Assembly: GCA_005281725.1 (NCBI GenBank)
Contig: SSBO01000009.1
Span: forward strand, 7,874,303-7,938,302
From: Wuchereria bancrofti
Lineage: Eukaryota; Nematoda; Chromadorea; Rhabditida; Onchocercidae
DNA: 64,000 nucleotides
Reading direction: 5' to 3'
Part shown: positions 50,593-63,812 of the stretch, piece by piece
Layout of the letters: each line of letters begins with the position of its first letter
Numbering within the stretch: position 1 is the stretch's first letter
The notes under the pieces: generated by a model
What the model was told of the DNA's origin: nothing
The model's input: only the letters and a program-made list of their open reading frames with translations
Databases searched by the model: none
Position numbers and translations under genes: made by a program

Positions 50593-51385
50593 TCTTAGTG
50601 TGTGTGATTGCAGTTTTTTTCTATTTGTAGGTAGCAGATTTTTCAGAAGAATTTTTGCTTTCTACAGCAGTTTTGAATACAATTTCATTGCTTTTCTTAG
50701 TTTTCATCTTACTAATTAAAATTAAATAGAAAATGAAAATATCTGAGAGTAGCGCAATTGAACAGAATTAGTTGCGTCAACTGCTGATTTTTTTACTGGT
50801 CTTTCTGTCTCAGTTCATCTATGATTGTGCAGTACATAACTATGCACTTTCTGTCTAACAATGTAAGTTTTAAATTTGCAATTATGCTTCAGAGATAATT
50901 TCCAAACAGCTTTTAAAAGACTGAGTAAGATTGAAAAACAAGAAATTGAAATGAATATTAATGCAATTCTTTTAAAATATGTCAAATTAATTTTAGAATT
51001 TTCCAATTAGTACTTATTAATTCCCACATTTGCTAAATAAATTCGACATTTGGTGTTCTTCAGGATTCGGATAATGTGAACAATACAGATTTTATCTACC
51101 TGACAACAATTGCTGATCAGCACCATCGAGATTCATTAACTTTTCAACTAAAAAGAATTGTAAGACAAATACGTATTTAATCTGGAATACTCTGCAAAAT
51201 ACTTTGAGTAACCTATAAAAGGCTGTTGTTTTGAATAATTGCAAAATTACTTTAACTTTTCATCCTTTACTCTATCCGTTATTTTTCTAGTTCTTCATAA
51301 AGATTTTCATCTTTAAAAATTTATAACCAAATTAGATTACTTAATTTTTGCTATGATTTTCTAGTGCTTTTACTTTCAGAATAAG

Positions 51386-54322
51386 ATGTTATCAGGAGCT
51401 GTAATACTATGTGATATATTGGGTTGTCTATGTATTATATTAAATTTGTTTATAATCAGTATTATAATTAAACATCGAAAAAAGATTCTCAAGAATATCT
51501 TTTACATTTTGGTTTTTCACTGTTCTATCGTGGATTTGTTGCGAGGTTGTTGCCTGATTATTTGGGGCTTACCTCATACTCTCATCAGTAACTATACTAC
51601 TATATATGATCGTCTGTTAATTTTAAAGGTAAATGATTTGATATCATTGAGAGAGAAACTCAGAACAAAATACCTAAATTAGTATAATACTAATAATGAT
51701 CAATTAGCTCGCATTTTCACATAATTTTAACATTTTCAGATAAGCAAATTCACAACTATGATATTGCGTTCCTGCAATTTACTTACAATTTTCAATTTAC
51801 TGATATTCACTTTTAATGAATTTACGGTGGTACATTACCCATTATTTTATAGACATCGCTTCAGGCGACGTATTGTCCTCATTTATTTGCTTTTAAGGTA
51901 AAATATTTTTGAAATTTTTTAACAAGTAATTGTAGCTCTAGATGTTAGCTTTTAGAAGATCCACTTTCTAGAATTTTTGATTAAAGCTACGGAAAGCTAT
52001 TTAAAGTGTTAAATTATTCAAGTATAACTTTTAGCAATCATATAGAAAAGAAATGGAAATATTTATTTGATTACAATATTTCTCAAATCAATAGTACCAA
52101 TTTTTCTTTTCACTTCATGGAAACTAATTTATTATATAATTCTAAATCTTAAGCTAAATGCAAATGAAGTGTTTCCTTCATTTACTCATCATTTCTAATT
52201 ATTGCAGTTGGTTAATAAGCTTCATACCTGGTATTGTTTCGCTACTGCTTTCGAATTTTTTCAAATCTTCTCAAGCAACTACCATAAGTAACGATAATGG
52301 TTATCAAAGCAACGGAACTTTCTACAGCAGTGGCATGCGCAGTACATTTTTATGGGAAATTAAAGCTTGTTAATCCCAAAACTTTGAAAATATTATATTT
52401 ACGGATGAATATAATACTTTAAATACAGTTAGAAAATTTTTCGTTTTGATTACGAAAAAAAGAAATGAATTATTTGTTCGGTTGTGGTATTTCTCAAATT
52501 AATTCTGTCAATTTTTTTCTTCACTTTAGGAGCATTGATTTTTGCTATAATCCCAAATCATAATGGGAAATGATAATCCATTTAAGAAGGATAAAGCGTC
52601 TTGAAATCTTGAAATTAAGTTATTGTGATTATGATAAGTAATTCTAGCAATACTTACTAAATGACTCCACGTAATTTTGAAAAAAATTGCATCAAATCCT
52701 TCAGAAATTAAATTCACGTAGGCATTATTTTATAAAAAACATCTACTTGATGTAATATATTTCATATAATTGAAGTAACAAGTAAATTAAATACTGAAAC
52801 AATTATAAAGATAATTTGTTCTAATTTCATTTGATAAATAGGTATGTTTCTAGGGCACATAATGAATCATCGAACAGCGCTAATGTTTGTCAACATTGCA
52901 TCAATGTTCGTGACCTTTTTTCTCTGCTATTTAAGCTTACTTATTGTGCTGGTAATTTTCTTTCACTTTTTTTACGCATTTGAAATTCAAAATTGAGCTT
53001 TTCTAGCTGCCATGCTTCGACTGACATCTTCTGTTGGACTATATTCTTTTAATAGACACAGTAAGTAGCAAAGTAAACAAAAAAAAAAAAACAAAAAAAC
53101 ACACACAGTAAACGGTAAACTTAATCTCTTTTCCATAGAAGAATCAATTCTAGTATTCTATTTTTTAATTGCAAAAATAGCAAAGATTCTCTAGAATTCA
53201 ATTGTTAAAATTCTATTGCCAAAAGGATACAACAAAGTTATTATATTTCATTTGTGGGAGGACACTACAAGCATAAAAAATATTTCGATATTGGATTGAT
53301 GTAAAAGGACAAACGCTTGGAGCTTTAAACTGTGTTTAAAATTAACTTAACCTGGAAATTTGAATCTAACCAATTACAGAATAAATTTCTCAGATGTTTG
53401 TAATATTCCTTTTTCTAAAGTTTGTCGGAAACTTTTTTTAGTTTTCCTATGGTTCAATAATGTGTACGATACGACGCCTTCGTAAAGAAAACTCTATAAA
53501 TGAAGGTAAGTTACCTTATCGCAAGCTATTAATTAAATCAAAAAATAAAAAAAAAACTAAATCGAAATTCTGTATCGTTTTCGTTTTTTTTTCTTACATT
53601 GCAGATGAATTCTAAAATGTTAAACAATAACATTTGCTATAATACAAACTATGATACTTATTTCAGATTTATCTCTTCCACTCCGTTTAAAACGAAATGT
53701 TTCAGTTTCTAAACTAACTTCGGACAAAACCAATTCATTGCAATCTGTTTTAAGCAGAAACAACAGGTATTCACTATTTGAGATCTACTCATTAAACTTC
53801 ATTTTAAAACGGTTACATTACAGCGAGAAAAGTCGTCGTCATTGGAAAAGTCATCTGATGTGCAAATATAAACACCTGGTTGTTATTGGTACCGTTCTAT
53901 TCGTCTATATATTATTCCTGCTTCCTTATTCGGGAATTCAATTGGTAACAATTCTTCATGTCACTAATGTTATAGTTGTACCATCCCATTTTGCCCTTAT
54001 CAAATGGAGTCTTCAGGTAAGAAATAATAGTGTCGTCGAAACTGAAACAGGTTTAACAGTAATATACCATTCTTTTCCACTTTTACGGTTTCTGAAAAAC
54101 AAAATCATCATCGATCATTATAAGCATCTTCATTATCAGTTCACTTTTTCTTTAAAATTTATAAATTTTCAATCAAAAAGAAAATTAAACTTACAGATTC
54201 TCACTGGTTTGCATGCTATATGCCAACCAGTATGTTATTTTCGGATGGTGGAATTTCGTCTGTTAGCTTGTCCCGGCAGAAAAATCAAACAGCAACAAAG
54301 CTTCAGTTCTAACACAATTTAG
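51386..54322 (+). CDS. divergent rhodopsin-like seven-transmembrane receptor
   Basis: Eight exons join in frame: 51386-51628, 51740-51897, 52208-52341 (donor uncertain), 52854-52951 (acceptor uncertain), 53442-53505, 53667-53766, 53824-54016 and 54197-54322; about 371 residues. The ATG lies 6 nt after a TTTCAG acceptor. Seven hydrophobic helices are visible. TM1 has N20 (1.50) and TM2 has SIVDLL with D50 (2.50). The TM3 end reads N-E-F in place of D-R-Y, followed by TVVHYPLFYR. TM4 has W135 (4.50). TM5 runs into a basic loop (TIRRLRK), TM6 has FLLPYSG and TM7 has CQPVCYF in place of NPxxY. An N-G-T glycosylation site lies in extracellular loop 2. That loop has no cysteine, so the usual TM3-loop disulfide seems absent. 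Probably a nematode chemosensory or neuropeptide-type receptor; ligand and subfamily are unknown. Confidence 0.85.
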
Positions 54323-55959
54323 TAAGAACTTGTAAAAGTTCATATATCTCTTTGCTTGAATTGAAATGAGGACTGTAGTATAATTTTTTAAGGAGAATCT
54401 CGTCCTAAATGTATTGTTGATGCCTAAAATTTTATATAGATTTAATAGTGTCTTAAAATTTGCATCATAGTTTACCTCACCGTGAAAAAAATTTCAGTTA
54501 AACCATATCAGTGCAATTCATCATTGAAATGAGAAGAATTATTTTCGATGGTATTATCAGTATTAAGTACGAAAGAAATTGACTTATGCTATGCTTTACG
54601 CAAATAAATATTATTTTATCAAATGTGATTATTCCTTATGCAGCATAAACTAACTAAAATGAAAGCAACATTTATTACACATTGAAAATAAGCAAACTTA
54701 AAGATATTAGCAAATGATTCTTTTCAAATGAGAATTTCAAAAGTTCATTTTAATTTGTCTGCTGAATTGCTATTTTAGCTAATCTTCAATTGTTTAATTA
54801 TCATTCCAATTAACAGTTCAGGTCAACTTTCAATGTAATTATGATAGAATATATATTTTGCTAAATGTTCTTCAAACAGTTTCTCTATAGGTTCCTATCA
54901 TTACTATTTGAATGTGCACAAGTTTGAGTATATAGCTGATTAAACTGTAAATCGCAGTCGAATGAAATATTCGAAATGTTGAAATAATGGTTGAAGAAAA
55001 TACTTGGATTGACGAAATGATGACTGAATGATAACTCGGATTGACAAATTGATTGAGAAGGATAGATCTTCCAATAAATAGAAGCCACAAATTAAGGTCG
55101 AAATAATTTAAAATTAACTTGAAAATGATGCATATAATTATGGTCTAATTACAGATCCTATAAATGTCATATATCGAGATATCCATAAGTTGACACGATA
55201 AGGTTGACGACTAAATAGTGACTGGCGAGAATATTGGGTTGACGAAGTGATGATGACTGACAAGAATATATGGGATGACAGAATGACTGAGAGGGACACA
55301 TCAATGATAGGTAAATAGAACCCATAAATTAAGATTAAAGTGATTCGAAATTGACTTGAAAATGATACATATAATTAGTGCATGGTTACAAGTCAAATGA
55401 ATGTCATATATTGATGAAATCCGTAAGGTAACACAACAAATTCAGGGAGCAACTTTGCATGCAATTAAGTTTTCTATTATATTTGATATCTTCTGGCTTA
55501 GCACATTCCATCTTGAAACATGTGATACTCTTTAAATTTACCTGAAAAAGAATGATAGTAAAGGTACAGAGTAACCTATAGCTGCACTACACTTAAACCT
55601 GAATAGCTAAAATTAGCTTAGAGCTTTTCTTGTTGATTTTCCGATAGAACAATAGTAAAAGATAGGATAGAGATGTGACATATACGGCACAAGGGCAATT
55701 CAGCTTGTATTGTCATCCACGCCTCACTACTTCACGTTTTGTACGCATAAATGGATATTTTGAAAGACGTTAATTATATGTATTTCACGTGCTAAAATGA
55801 TGTCTTCAATTCATAGCTTGCATATACTATCGTCTTGCATTCCAAGAAGTGTGGTAATTAAGCGCCCGCAAAATCCTTTCCTGAGATGTTCGTTTGCGCG
55901 GTTTTTTCTTTGGTTAGAATAAATTTAAATATTTGATTGCATGAAGTGATTCAATAAAG
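54323..55959. other. intergenic region between GPCR and condensin genes
   Basis: Contains a likely GPCR poly(A) signal (AATAAA at 54603-54608), a diverged 230-bp tandem duplication (listed) and, near 55880-55917, a pyrimidine-rich stretch ending in TTGGTTAG that could be the acceptor for the capg-1 5' UTR. No coding seen. Confidence 0.5.
55003..55445. repeat. diverged two-copy tandem duplication, about 230-bp period
   Basis: The copies start near 55003 (CTTGGATTGACGAA) and 55233 (ATTGGGTTGACGAA). They share, in order, GATGACTGA, AATAGAA-CC-A-AAATTAAG, GAAAATGAT-CATATAATTA and ATGTCATATAT. Old and non-coding. Confidence 0.6.
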
Positions 55960-58900
55960 ATGAGTGTAACGAAGATACATCCAATGAAAGAGTTACCCTG
56001 TGGTGAGATTCCCGCGGAACTACCACTTATACGGGAATTATTACTTGTGGTCCGTGAGAAAGATGATAACAGTGAAATGGACGACTGCATTGAAAAGCTT
56101 TGTGAAGCGTTTCGTAAGGTAACGATTTGTTTCATTTCATATCAAATAATTTATTTCTGAAAAAGAGGATGAAACAATTCTAGTATCTTCGTGAAGGAGG
56201 AAGCAATATGAACAATTCATTAGTCCTATAACTGTAGCTTAATGGTTTTTCAATTGAGAAAGTAATTGTTAATTTGCTCTTATGTAAATAATTTTGCAGA
56301 AAATTCTACGATACGATATTTCTTCATGTTTTTACAAAAAATTTGAATCTTCTCATATTAATTTATTAATTATGTTCAAACTTCACTTTTCTTCTTTTTT
56401 TGAAAAAAAATAAAGTTTTGGGGGATTTAGGAGGAATTGGAAATAAGTGCTGTATTGGGTGAAATAGAGTTGTGGCTTTGGTATTTCACTGGCCAGTCTC
56501 AAACCGACAAAAGCGCTGATCGATGTCTTTTGTTTTTTGTGAAATGTAGTTTAAGAATGTTTTTGGAGGATACAGTTACCCCTCCACTTTTCACTCTTCT
56601 CCTGCAACATATCGAAAATGTAAGAGTATCATGTTTTATAACATTACATATCACAAACAAAGCATCAAGTAATTGTAATGCAGTTTAAGTAAATAAATTA
56701 TGAAACAAATCTAAGTTAGACTTTTTTCAATATCATCACTTATCTACTCAGCAAATTCTGGCCAATTGATTCACGACTATTACCAACTAGTATTATAGCA
56801 GATTTGGTTAAAATAAAATTAAAGAGTTTGAATTTTGACTAACTGATCATTTAAACTGTTTCAGATTCAGTTCTCAGTCTGCGACATTTCACGATATAGG
56901 TGTTGCCGAATGATAACGTCAATTTTTGAAGATATTGAAGAGATAGAGGCGGACTATGAACCCACCAGCTGTAAAGAGGAATCAAGTTTGCCTAGAGAAG
57001 TGATCGATAATTTGGTCAGAATTTTGCAAGGAAGGATGTATGATAAGGTGGAGTTGATTTTTTCGTGAGGTGACGCTAGTAGCTATATGTTAGCAGGTGT
57101 TATGATTCGTTAGAGAATGAAAAATCATCCAATTGTCACTTAGATCATATAATATAACTGACTGACTCAAAAGATTTTACAACGAGTTCATATATAGAGT
57201 TCATATAACAACTTCAGAATCCATTTGTACGAGCCGAGGTGATTCGTTCTTTGTGCATTTTTAGCAGAATTAATGACAGGAATGAAGGTGAAAATGGATT
57301 TGATTACACTAAATGTAAGTCAAGTTTTGTCTATTAATTAACAGTTAGGATAATTTCACACGAATTTTTCTATGAACACATTTTACCAGAATTTAAGTGG
57401 GAATCTAAAAATTGGAATACGTTTCCGAACAAGAAAGTGATATCTTACTTCTGAAAGAGTTATATTACAAATATAAACTGCAATACTGGAAAATCCTCCA
57501 TTACTTTTGAGATCTCTGACATCCTGGCTCCAAATGTCTGTAAGTTGAACAAGGAACATATTTCTTTGACCATTGTTCGCAGTAGTGCCTTTGCAGTATC
57601 AATGGTGTTTCATTTTTCTGAAGGATATCATGACTACAAATTGTCTTCCTAAACTTACTTTTAGACATCATTGACGCTTTGAAGGATATTTCACGTGATG
57701 TACGCATAGAGGCAGTTCATTGTGTACCACTCTTTTCTGAAAGCGATATTCAAACATTCATTTCAACGATTTTGATGGAAAGTGATAACAATGTTCGTCG
57801 CCTTGCTTTTAGTCGAATTGCATGCAGTTTGCATGTACGTTCACTTAGCGTTCAACAACGAATGCAGCTACTCAAAACTGCGTTTACGAGCGACGATGGT
57901 AATATTTAATAATAAATTACGATTATGAACTGAGTGCGCTAGAAATTAATGGATCTTCGAGTAACTACTGCTTACTGCTTGTTTTAAATTCGTAAAATTC
58001 ATATACTTTGAGATAGATTCTTCTACTCTATTTCTCTACTTTTATAACCTTGAGAAACAAATTTTCAGCAATGCTACGGAAAATAACTGAACGAATGATT
58101 ATGAACTGGTCTGGAAATGATGCAGTACCACTGCTTAGTCTTCTAGATCATCTCGATTTTCTCTCTGATTCCCAGACAAGCCAGCAAGTAAGCAGATAAT
58201 TTTTCTAGAACTTTATTCTTCCAAATTTCTTCATTATTGAGTTAGATTTTGTCTGTTTACAAACCACTCATGATCGTACCAGTTTTGATTCTTTTTAATT
58301 GAATTTTTTCAAATGATTAACATTGCTGCGATTGAGCTTTCAGGCATAAGAAAACTCTTTTCCGTAATTCTGTTGCATTTTCAACAGTAGAATTTATGAG
58401 AAGGATCGCTTTTTTTTCTCCTACAGACAATTTTTTATGCTTATAGTATGGCATTGGAAATAAATCGCAGACATCACACAGTTATTCAGCTTGTTTTTTT
58501 CAGACTTACATTTTTTACAGGCTTTAATGATATTTCTCAAAAATTACCAGCGGAGAATAGGAAGTGCACGAACCAGTGTAATGTTAATGAATCTGCGTGA
58601 GTTGTGTAATGCAGCACAGGCTAAGTCAGTCGTAACGGGTATGACACGTACAGCACAATGTGCCGATTTCGTGAGCTATGATATACTTGATCGACGAAAT
58701 TATGCCGAAATGCGCCACAGGTTTTGTTTTGATTCTATAATGCTTCTACGGGATTCATATTATTGACAAATTCAGAGATTGTTTGTTTTAAATTTTATCG
58801 TTTGTCACCCAAGTCGTTGGTAACTGCTTCTGAAAGTGGTTTCGACTTAATTAGCTTTAATATGGCATTGATATAGGAGCTAACAACTCATATTACTTAG

Positions 58901-61900
58901 TAGAGAAATTGAAGCCATGTTAAATTGTTCTTATCTAATGATAGCCTAGTTCGTTATCATTCAGTGAATTTTTTTCTTTATATTTCAATTTATATCAAAT
59001 GAAAATGAAATCGTTTGCTAAATCTCGTTTTATATTGAAGTGCATTGCAATTAACATGTTAAAGAAATGGTTTAGCATAGCTACAAAAAGGACGTCAAAT
59101 TGAAGAAATTTGAAATCCATAGTAGTTAAGTCACTGTAAAAGAAGAGTATAGCACTGAAACAAACGGGAAACGATGTATTTTTAGTTCTAATAACAATCT
59201 GTATGTGATAGCCGGTCGTATATATCTTTGGCGAAGTTTGTGTGAATACTGTCAGTTGAATGCTGTTGACGAAGCAGATCGCTTTGATTCTTTGCATGTT
59301 TTGCTTCCAAATATGGTTGATTTCGTCGACTTCCTTTACAGGTAAAATGTCTTTTAAAATAATCTCAAACAAATAGGTTGGTGGTTTTTTGAATTCTCAG
59401 AGTCAGAACTGGTTAAAAATAATTCCTTAAATTATAATTGATTATTTGGTTCTAGTAAGTTTCACATAAGTGCGGAAGATTTCGGAAGCTTTTTAGTTTT
59501 TAATTTTTAAGTTGTTATGATTGTTTAGAATAAAATTTTCCATTCTATAGTATTGAACGTCTTTCCCTCTCTCCCTCTCTCTTTGTATTTACTTCTTAAA
59601 TTCTGTACTGCATCTAAGCTCATGACTTGATAGAAAGTTGGTTATTTTCTGGCTTTGTTCTCTTTATCTGTTTGCATCTTAGAATTTCAGTAGTTTGGCT
59701 ACATGGACTGCCTCTGCAAATTCAGTGCAAGGAGTTCTCGAGGAGTGCATTATCTTTCAGTTATGTTTGCTGACACGGTCATTTGATCAAACGGATCGAG
59801 TTGGAATGTAAATGAAAAAATTTTTTTATGTTTTCCTTTAACGATCCGTGTTAACAATAATTGAAAGAAGCTTACATTAATGTAAGCTTTTTTCAATTAC
59901 TAGTCGAAATTCAGGAAAAAATGGCAAATCACGCTGGAAACAATCATCTCCACAAGAGATTTACCAAATTCGGAAAAAGTTCTGGAGTTCGCTGTGTATG
60001 AATTGTTTGATTTATTCTATGCAAAGGAAGAGAACGTAGAGGTTAGTTCGAAGGATTTTTCAGCAACACTTTGAAATTTTCTGTCATTTATTATTCTCAA
60101 CTTGTTTTTTACAAACTTTTATTAATGTAATCCTTTTTTCTTAAAAAAATATCTTTCTTATTGTCTTCACTGATGTAAATTTCTGTCATCCTAATCAGTG
60201 ATGTCATGTTCTGCAAATCTCGGCAGTTGTATTTTTTTGACTTGCTGACAAAAATCGTTTCGTTATCATTATGTATTATAGCGAATCGAGTAATCATAAA
60301 GCTTAAAGTAGTTTCCGAACATATCATTCGTTATTTGTCATTGATGTAATAGGTGGATTTCCGAAATTATAAGTAATTTGTATTATGAGTTGCAGGAATT
60401 CCTTGAATGGTGCTGTTATCGTATAAATAGTTTTTTCACGCCTGATCTGAATGAAACTGAAGAATTGCCACTTACCAGAGCTTTGCTGGCTAAGCTTGGC
60501 ATGGAATACGCCATGTCATGTGGGCCAGTTATAGAGAACGATAACAATTATGAGGTATTAGCTATTTTAAAGTTCGATGGCAAATAGTGATGAGAATTCA
60601 TGAATAATCTTTCCACTTTAAGCCAAAAAGTCACAACATACAACGTGCTTTGCTGTTGCTCCGTGCTATAATGCGAAATTCTTCTACTGCCAAAGTTACT
60701 ACCTTTTTGCGAACTGCATTTGATCAAGTGGTTTGCCTTATCAATATTGTTTAAACAGTTTTTTTTTCACATCTTTTTAGTTCCTGTATTCTTATAATCG
60801 AATCCTATTAAATAATAAAGAGAAAACTTTCTTAGAAATCTTTCGCAAAATTACAATTCTTTTGTCCTTTTGTTTTTATCTATTTTTGTAATTTGCATCT
60901 TGTTTAATAAAAATATGACTTCACTGGTTGCATGAAATTAATGCACAACCATTAATCCCGAGCATTATGCTAAATTACGTGCACTTACTTTTTATGATCC
61001 TATCTTTAGTGTTTTAAATCGAAATTTTGGAATAACTATTCATTTTCAATGACATCATTTTTCAGCCAGCACCTTGCAGGTAGACACGTACTGCACAACT
61101 CTGGATCCAATGATTTGGACTTCGCTTTCTGAAGTAATTGGTATTGGTGTAACAATTGATGGACAGATTGCCCGTGAACGAATTCACGTGCTACGTTCTG
61201 CCATTGAAGTCGAAGGAGCACCTACACGTGTTAAGGTTCTAATTAAATATCATTTAATCTTACGAAAAAGATATTGTGATATGATGTGATGCACTATAAC
61301 TTAGTGTAATTGTAGTCTTTAATTCATGTAATTTCAAGGTAATAAGCGGTGAATTAATGGTTAAAAAATGCAGGCATTGGCTCTTACATCCATAGCTGCA
61401 TGCGCGATTTTGAGAAGTTATGCAACAACTGCTCAGCTGTATTATCCGGAAATTGTAGACAATTGTGTTGTGAAGGGGCAAATGCTTTTACAAGTTTTTG
61501 AAGGATTTATATTCAGTGAGGTAAATTGTAGAGTTTATGTACTGGTAGTCGACAATTAACAATTATATTTAGAAGATATTAGAATTAGATTTCCGCAAAC
61601 CTTGACCTAAAAATTCTTATTATAAAATAAACTAGTTGTAGCCTAACCTTTAAAGAAACAAATTTTTTTCTGAAAATGCGAACCTTCTGTATTTGCCTTT
61701 TATAAGTAAAATCCAGATGCAATGAATTGCAAAGAATGACTCTCTAAAATATAATGGTATGAAATAGATCAATAGATCGAAAATACCTGTTTTAGAGCTA
61801 GCAGACTGATAGTTTTGCCAAAGCATTTTATGATTTAAATTGCATTTTTGTTGAGGATAGATTTTGATACTATAAAGGACCAACTTATAATCATTGTTTA

Positions 61901-63812
61901 CAGTACTGAAAAGTAAATTTGCTTTCGAAAGTAAGTTTGCTTCTTTTTAGGATGCTGAACTCTCTTTTGCGGCGGTTGAAAGTATTGGCAAAATACTTTA
62001 TTATAGATGCCTTTGCTTCCCATCTGCATTGGCTGGCCTACTTTTACGATATTTCGATAGCTCATGCCAACCATATCCATATACTTTCCTGAATTATTTT
62101 TTCAGTTTCTATCCCGCATCGAGCAGGTAAACATTTCCACTTTCTACTTGACTTCATTTGTTTTCTTTTTTTTTTTACTTTCACGTTCTACTTTTTCAGC
62201 TGAATTTTCTCTTTCTTTGCTACGAATAATTTATTTTTGTTTAAAATATTTTCATATGAATTCAGATCAGTATCGGAAGGTTATAAGTTCTGGTAATGAG
62301 TCGGAGTTTCAACGTTTTAACTATGCTGATTGTATATTAATATTTCATCATCAGTTTCGAGAGAAAAATTAATTGGATGTGATAGTCTCGTAAGCTGTCA
62401 GCGATAAATAATTATCCTCTTGTATTAAATGAATGTTGAGTAACGTGTCAATAATGTAATTTTAATAATTAATGAGAATATTACGCAAGTGTTATTTCTG
62501 TTAAAGTGTCAACCAGCACAAGCTAATCGGCGCATTAAGACATGCACTAAAAGTATTAGATGAAGCGCAAGATGATGGCAAACTATCAGTGAATGTTGAT
62601 GCAAATGGAATGATCAACTTTGTGGCTAAGACAGTCAAAAAATCAATGCTTTCAAATTCTGCTAAGAAAGAAAATTTGGAGCGGGTAGGAATGGTTGTGT
62701 TAGAATAAATAATTTTTAAAGAGAAAGAGGAAGCTTTACTGTTGTGTTATATTTCCATAGATATAATATAAAGCTTGAATATTTAATGTTACTACTTTTA
62801 TGTGTTATTTTCAGGAAGATTAAATTCCTGCGAATATTTTATAAAGAATGAAAAAAAATGAGTCATAAAGCCATTTTTCCTATTTTGGGACATAGGCTGT
62901 TGTAATTATTTCAAAACTAATTGTTGTGTAGTGGATAAAATAGTTTTTGAGTAGTTATATATAAGACAAGTAACCAATCAAGAATAATTAGATGTTGTTT
63001 TCGCTGGTTACAATGTAATTTTAGACTTATCCTCCGCAATTCTTTCTAATCAGTTGCTTGCTAGATTGGACTATCAATAATGCCGAAGGTAATTTAAGTG
63101 TAGCTTGTGTAGGAGCACTCGCATACACTTCACCAGAGGAATTTAGCCACAACAACAAAGCATATTCTCATCTACTCAAGCTGACCACCCGATGTATCAA
63201 TGTAATATTTGCAAAAATTTATTTAGCTGTTGACTTTTTTTTTTAAGAATACGAGATAATACCTGTAATTATTTTGTTTACTTCAAGCATTTTCAAATAT
63301 GCAGAAATTTCATCTATTTCTTTATTCTTCTTTTCAAATTATTTCTTTCTTTTTTGGTTATTTCATCTATATAATGTGGAAATATTACTGTTTTGGTCCG
63401 TAAAGTGGTACTGATTCAAACTTTAATCATTTCATTGTCAAAAAGCTGACCTTGTTTATTTAATTTATTTTTGGAATAAGGATTGTCTTAATAATTTAGT
63501 TAATAATATTCATAATTCCTTGCAATATAAGCCAATTTTTTCGAGAAGTTTCGACTTTTTCAAACATTCCTGACTTCTTACAGGTATTATTTACACTTGA
63601 ACTTGATAAACTGATACCAATAATTCGACGATTTGAAAGACGGCTTAAGCATATGGAAAGAAATGAAGGCGATTACATGGATGATGCCAAAAGTAATTCT
63701 TTAAGAAAAATTTTCCTTTCCCGTTGAATGTTTCATTGTGGCAGAAGGAAATATCTGTGAGTCTATAGGACGAATACAATGTGAATTACAGAGATTTAAT
63801 GAATTCTATTAG
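55960..63812 (+). CDS. capg-1: condensin complex subunit G (NCAPG/CAPG-1 orthologue)
   Basis: HEAT-repeat subunit of condensin I, which compacts and resolves mitotic chromosomes. Twenty exons join in frame to 961 residues, close to the family length: 55960-56118, 56431-56619, 56865-57047, 57218-57314, 57665-57898, 58069-58187, 58521-58720, 59186-59341, 59691-59807, 59915-60041, 60396-60554, 60623-60730, 61080-61235, 61374-61520, 61951-62126, 62266-62292, 62507-62684, 63025-63201, 63584-63692, 63745-63812. Landmarks shared with NCAPG are DISRDVRIEAVHC, VRRLAFSRIACSLHVRSLS, RMQLLKTAF, IYLWRSLCEY, PTRVKALALTSIAAC and the FFSFYPASSR region. Exon 16 is a 27-nt microexon. Skipping it would keep frame, but its residues align with the vertebrate protein. 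If the last intron is retained, the protein would instead end at the stop at 63727. The acceptor choice at 61080 rests on phase. Confidence 0.95.
59859..59898. repeat. 40-bp near-perfect palindrome in a capg-1 intron
   Basis: The centre AAGCTTACAT/ATGTAAGCTT region (59868-59889) is a perfect 22-bp palindrome. It extends by AATTGAAAG against TTTTCAATT with one mismatch. It ends 16 nt before the 3' splice site at 59914, so a hairpin in the pre-mRNA would sit over the branch-point region. Confidence 0.85.

Larger units (their letters stand above)
45154..51385. other. intergenic region between the disordered-protein gene and the GPCR gene
   Basis: About 6.2 kb of AT-rich DNA containing upstream sequence for both flanking genes, which are divergently arranged. 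It holds a 27-bp duplication, a hairpin at 48427-48494, a 10-bp inverted repeat (49489-49498 with 49523-49532) and a 30-bp minisatellite. No frame here looks coding. Confidence 0.6.

Noticed and set aside
53009..53060. Possible GPCR exon reading A-M-L-R-L-T-S-S-V-G
   Set aside because: Its acceptor phase does not fit the preceding exon ending at 52951. That exon joins in phase 0 to 53442 (FSYGSIMCTIRRLRK), which continues TM5 properly.
57315..57664. Possible extra capg-1 exons in this interval
   Set aside because: Exon 57218-57314 (phase 1) joins directly to 57665 to give a good HEAT-repeat sequence. Frames in between either hit stops after the join or have no acceptor.
62820..62823. capg-1 ending at GAA GAT TAA after an acceptor at 62815
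   Set aside because: Exon 63025-63201 fits exon 17 in phase 0 and continues NCAPG similarity, so the early stop would truncate a conserved region. It could still be a minor isoform.
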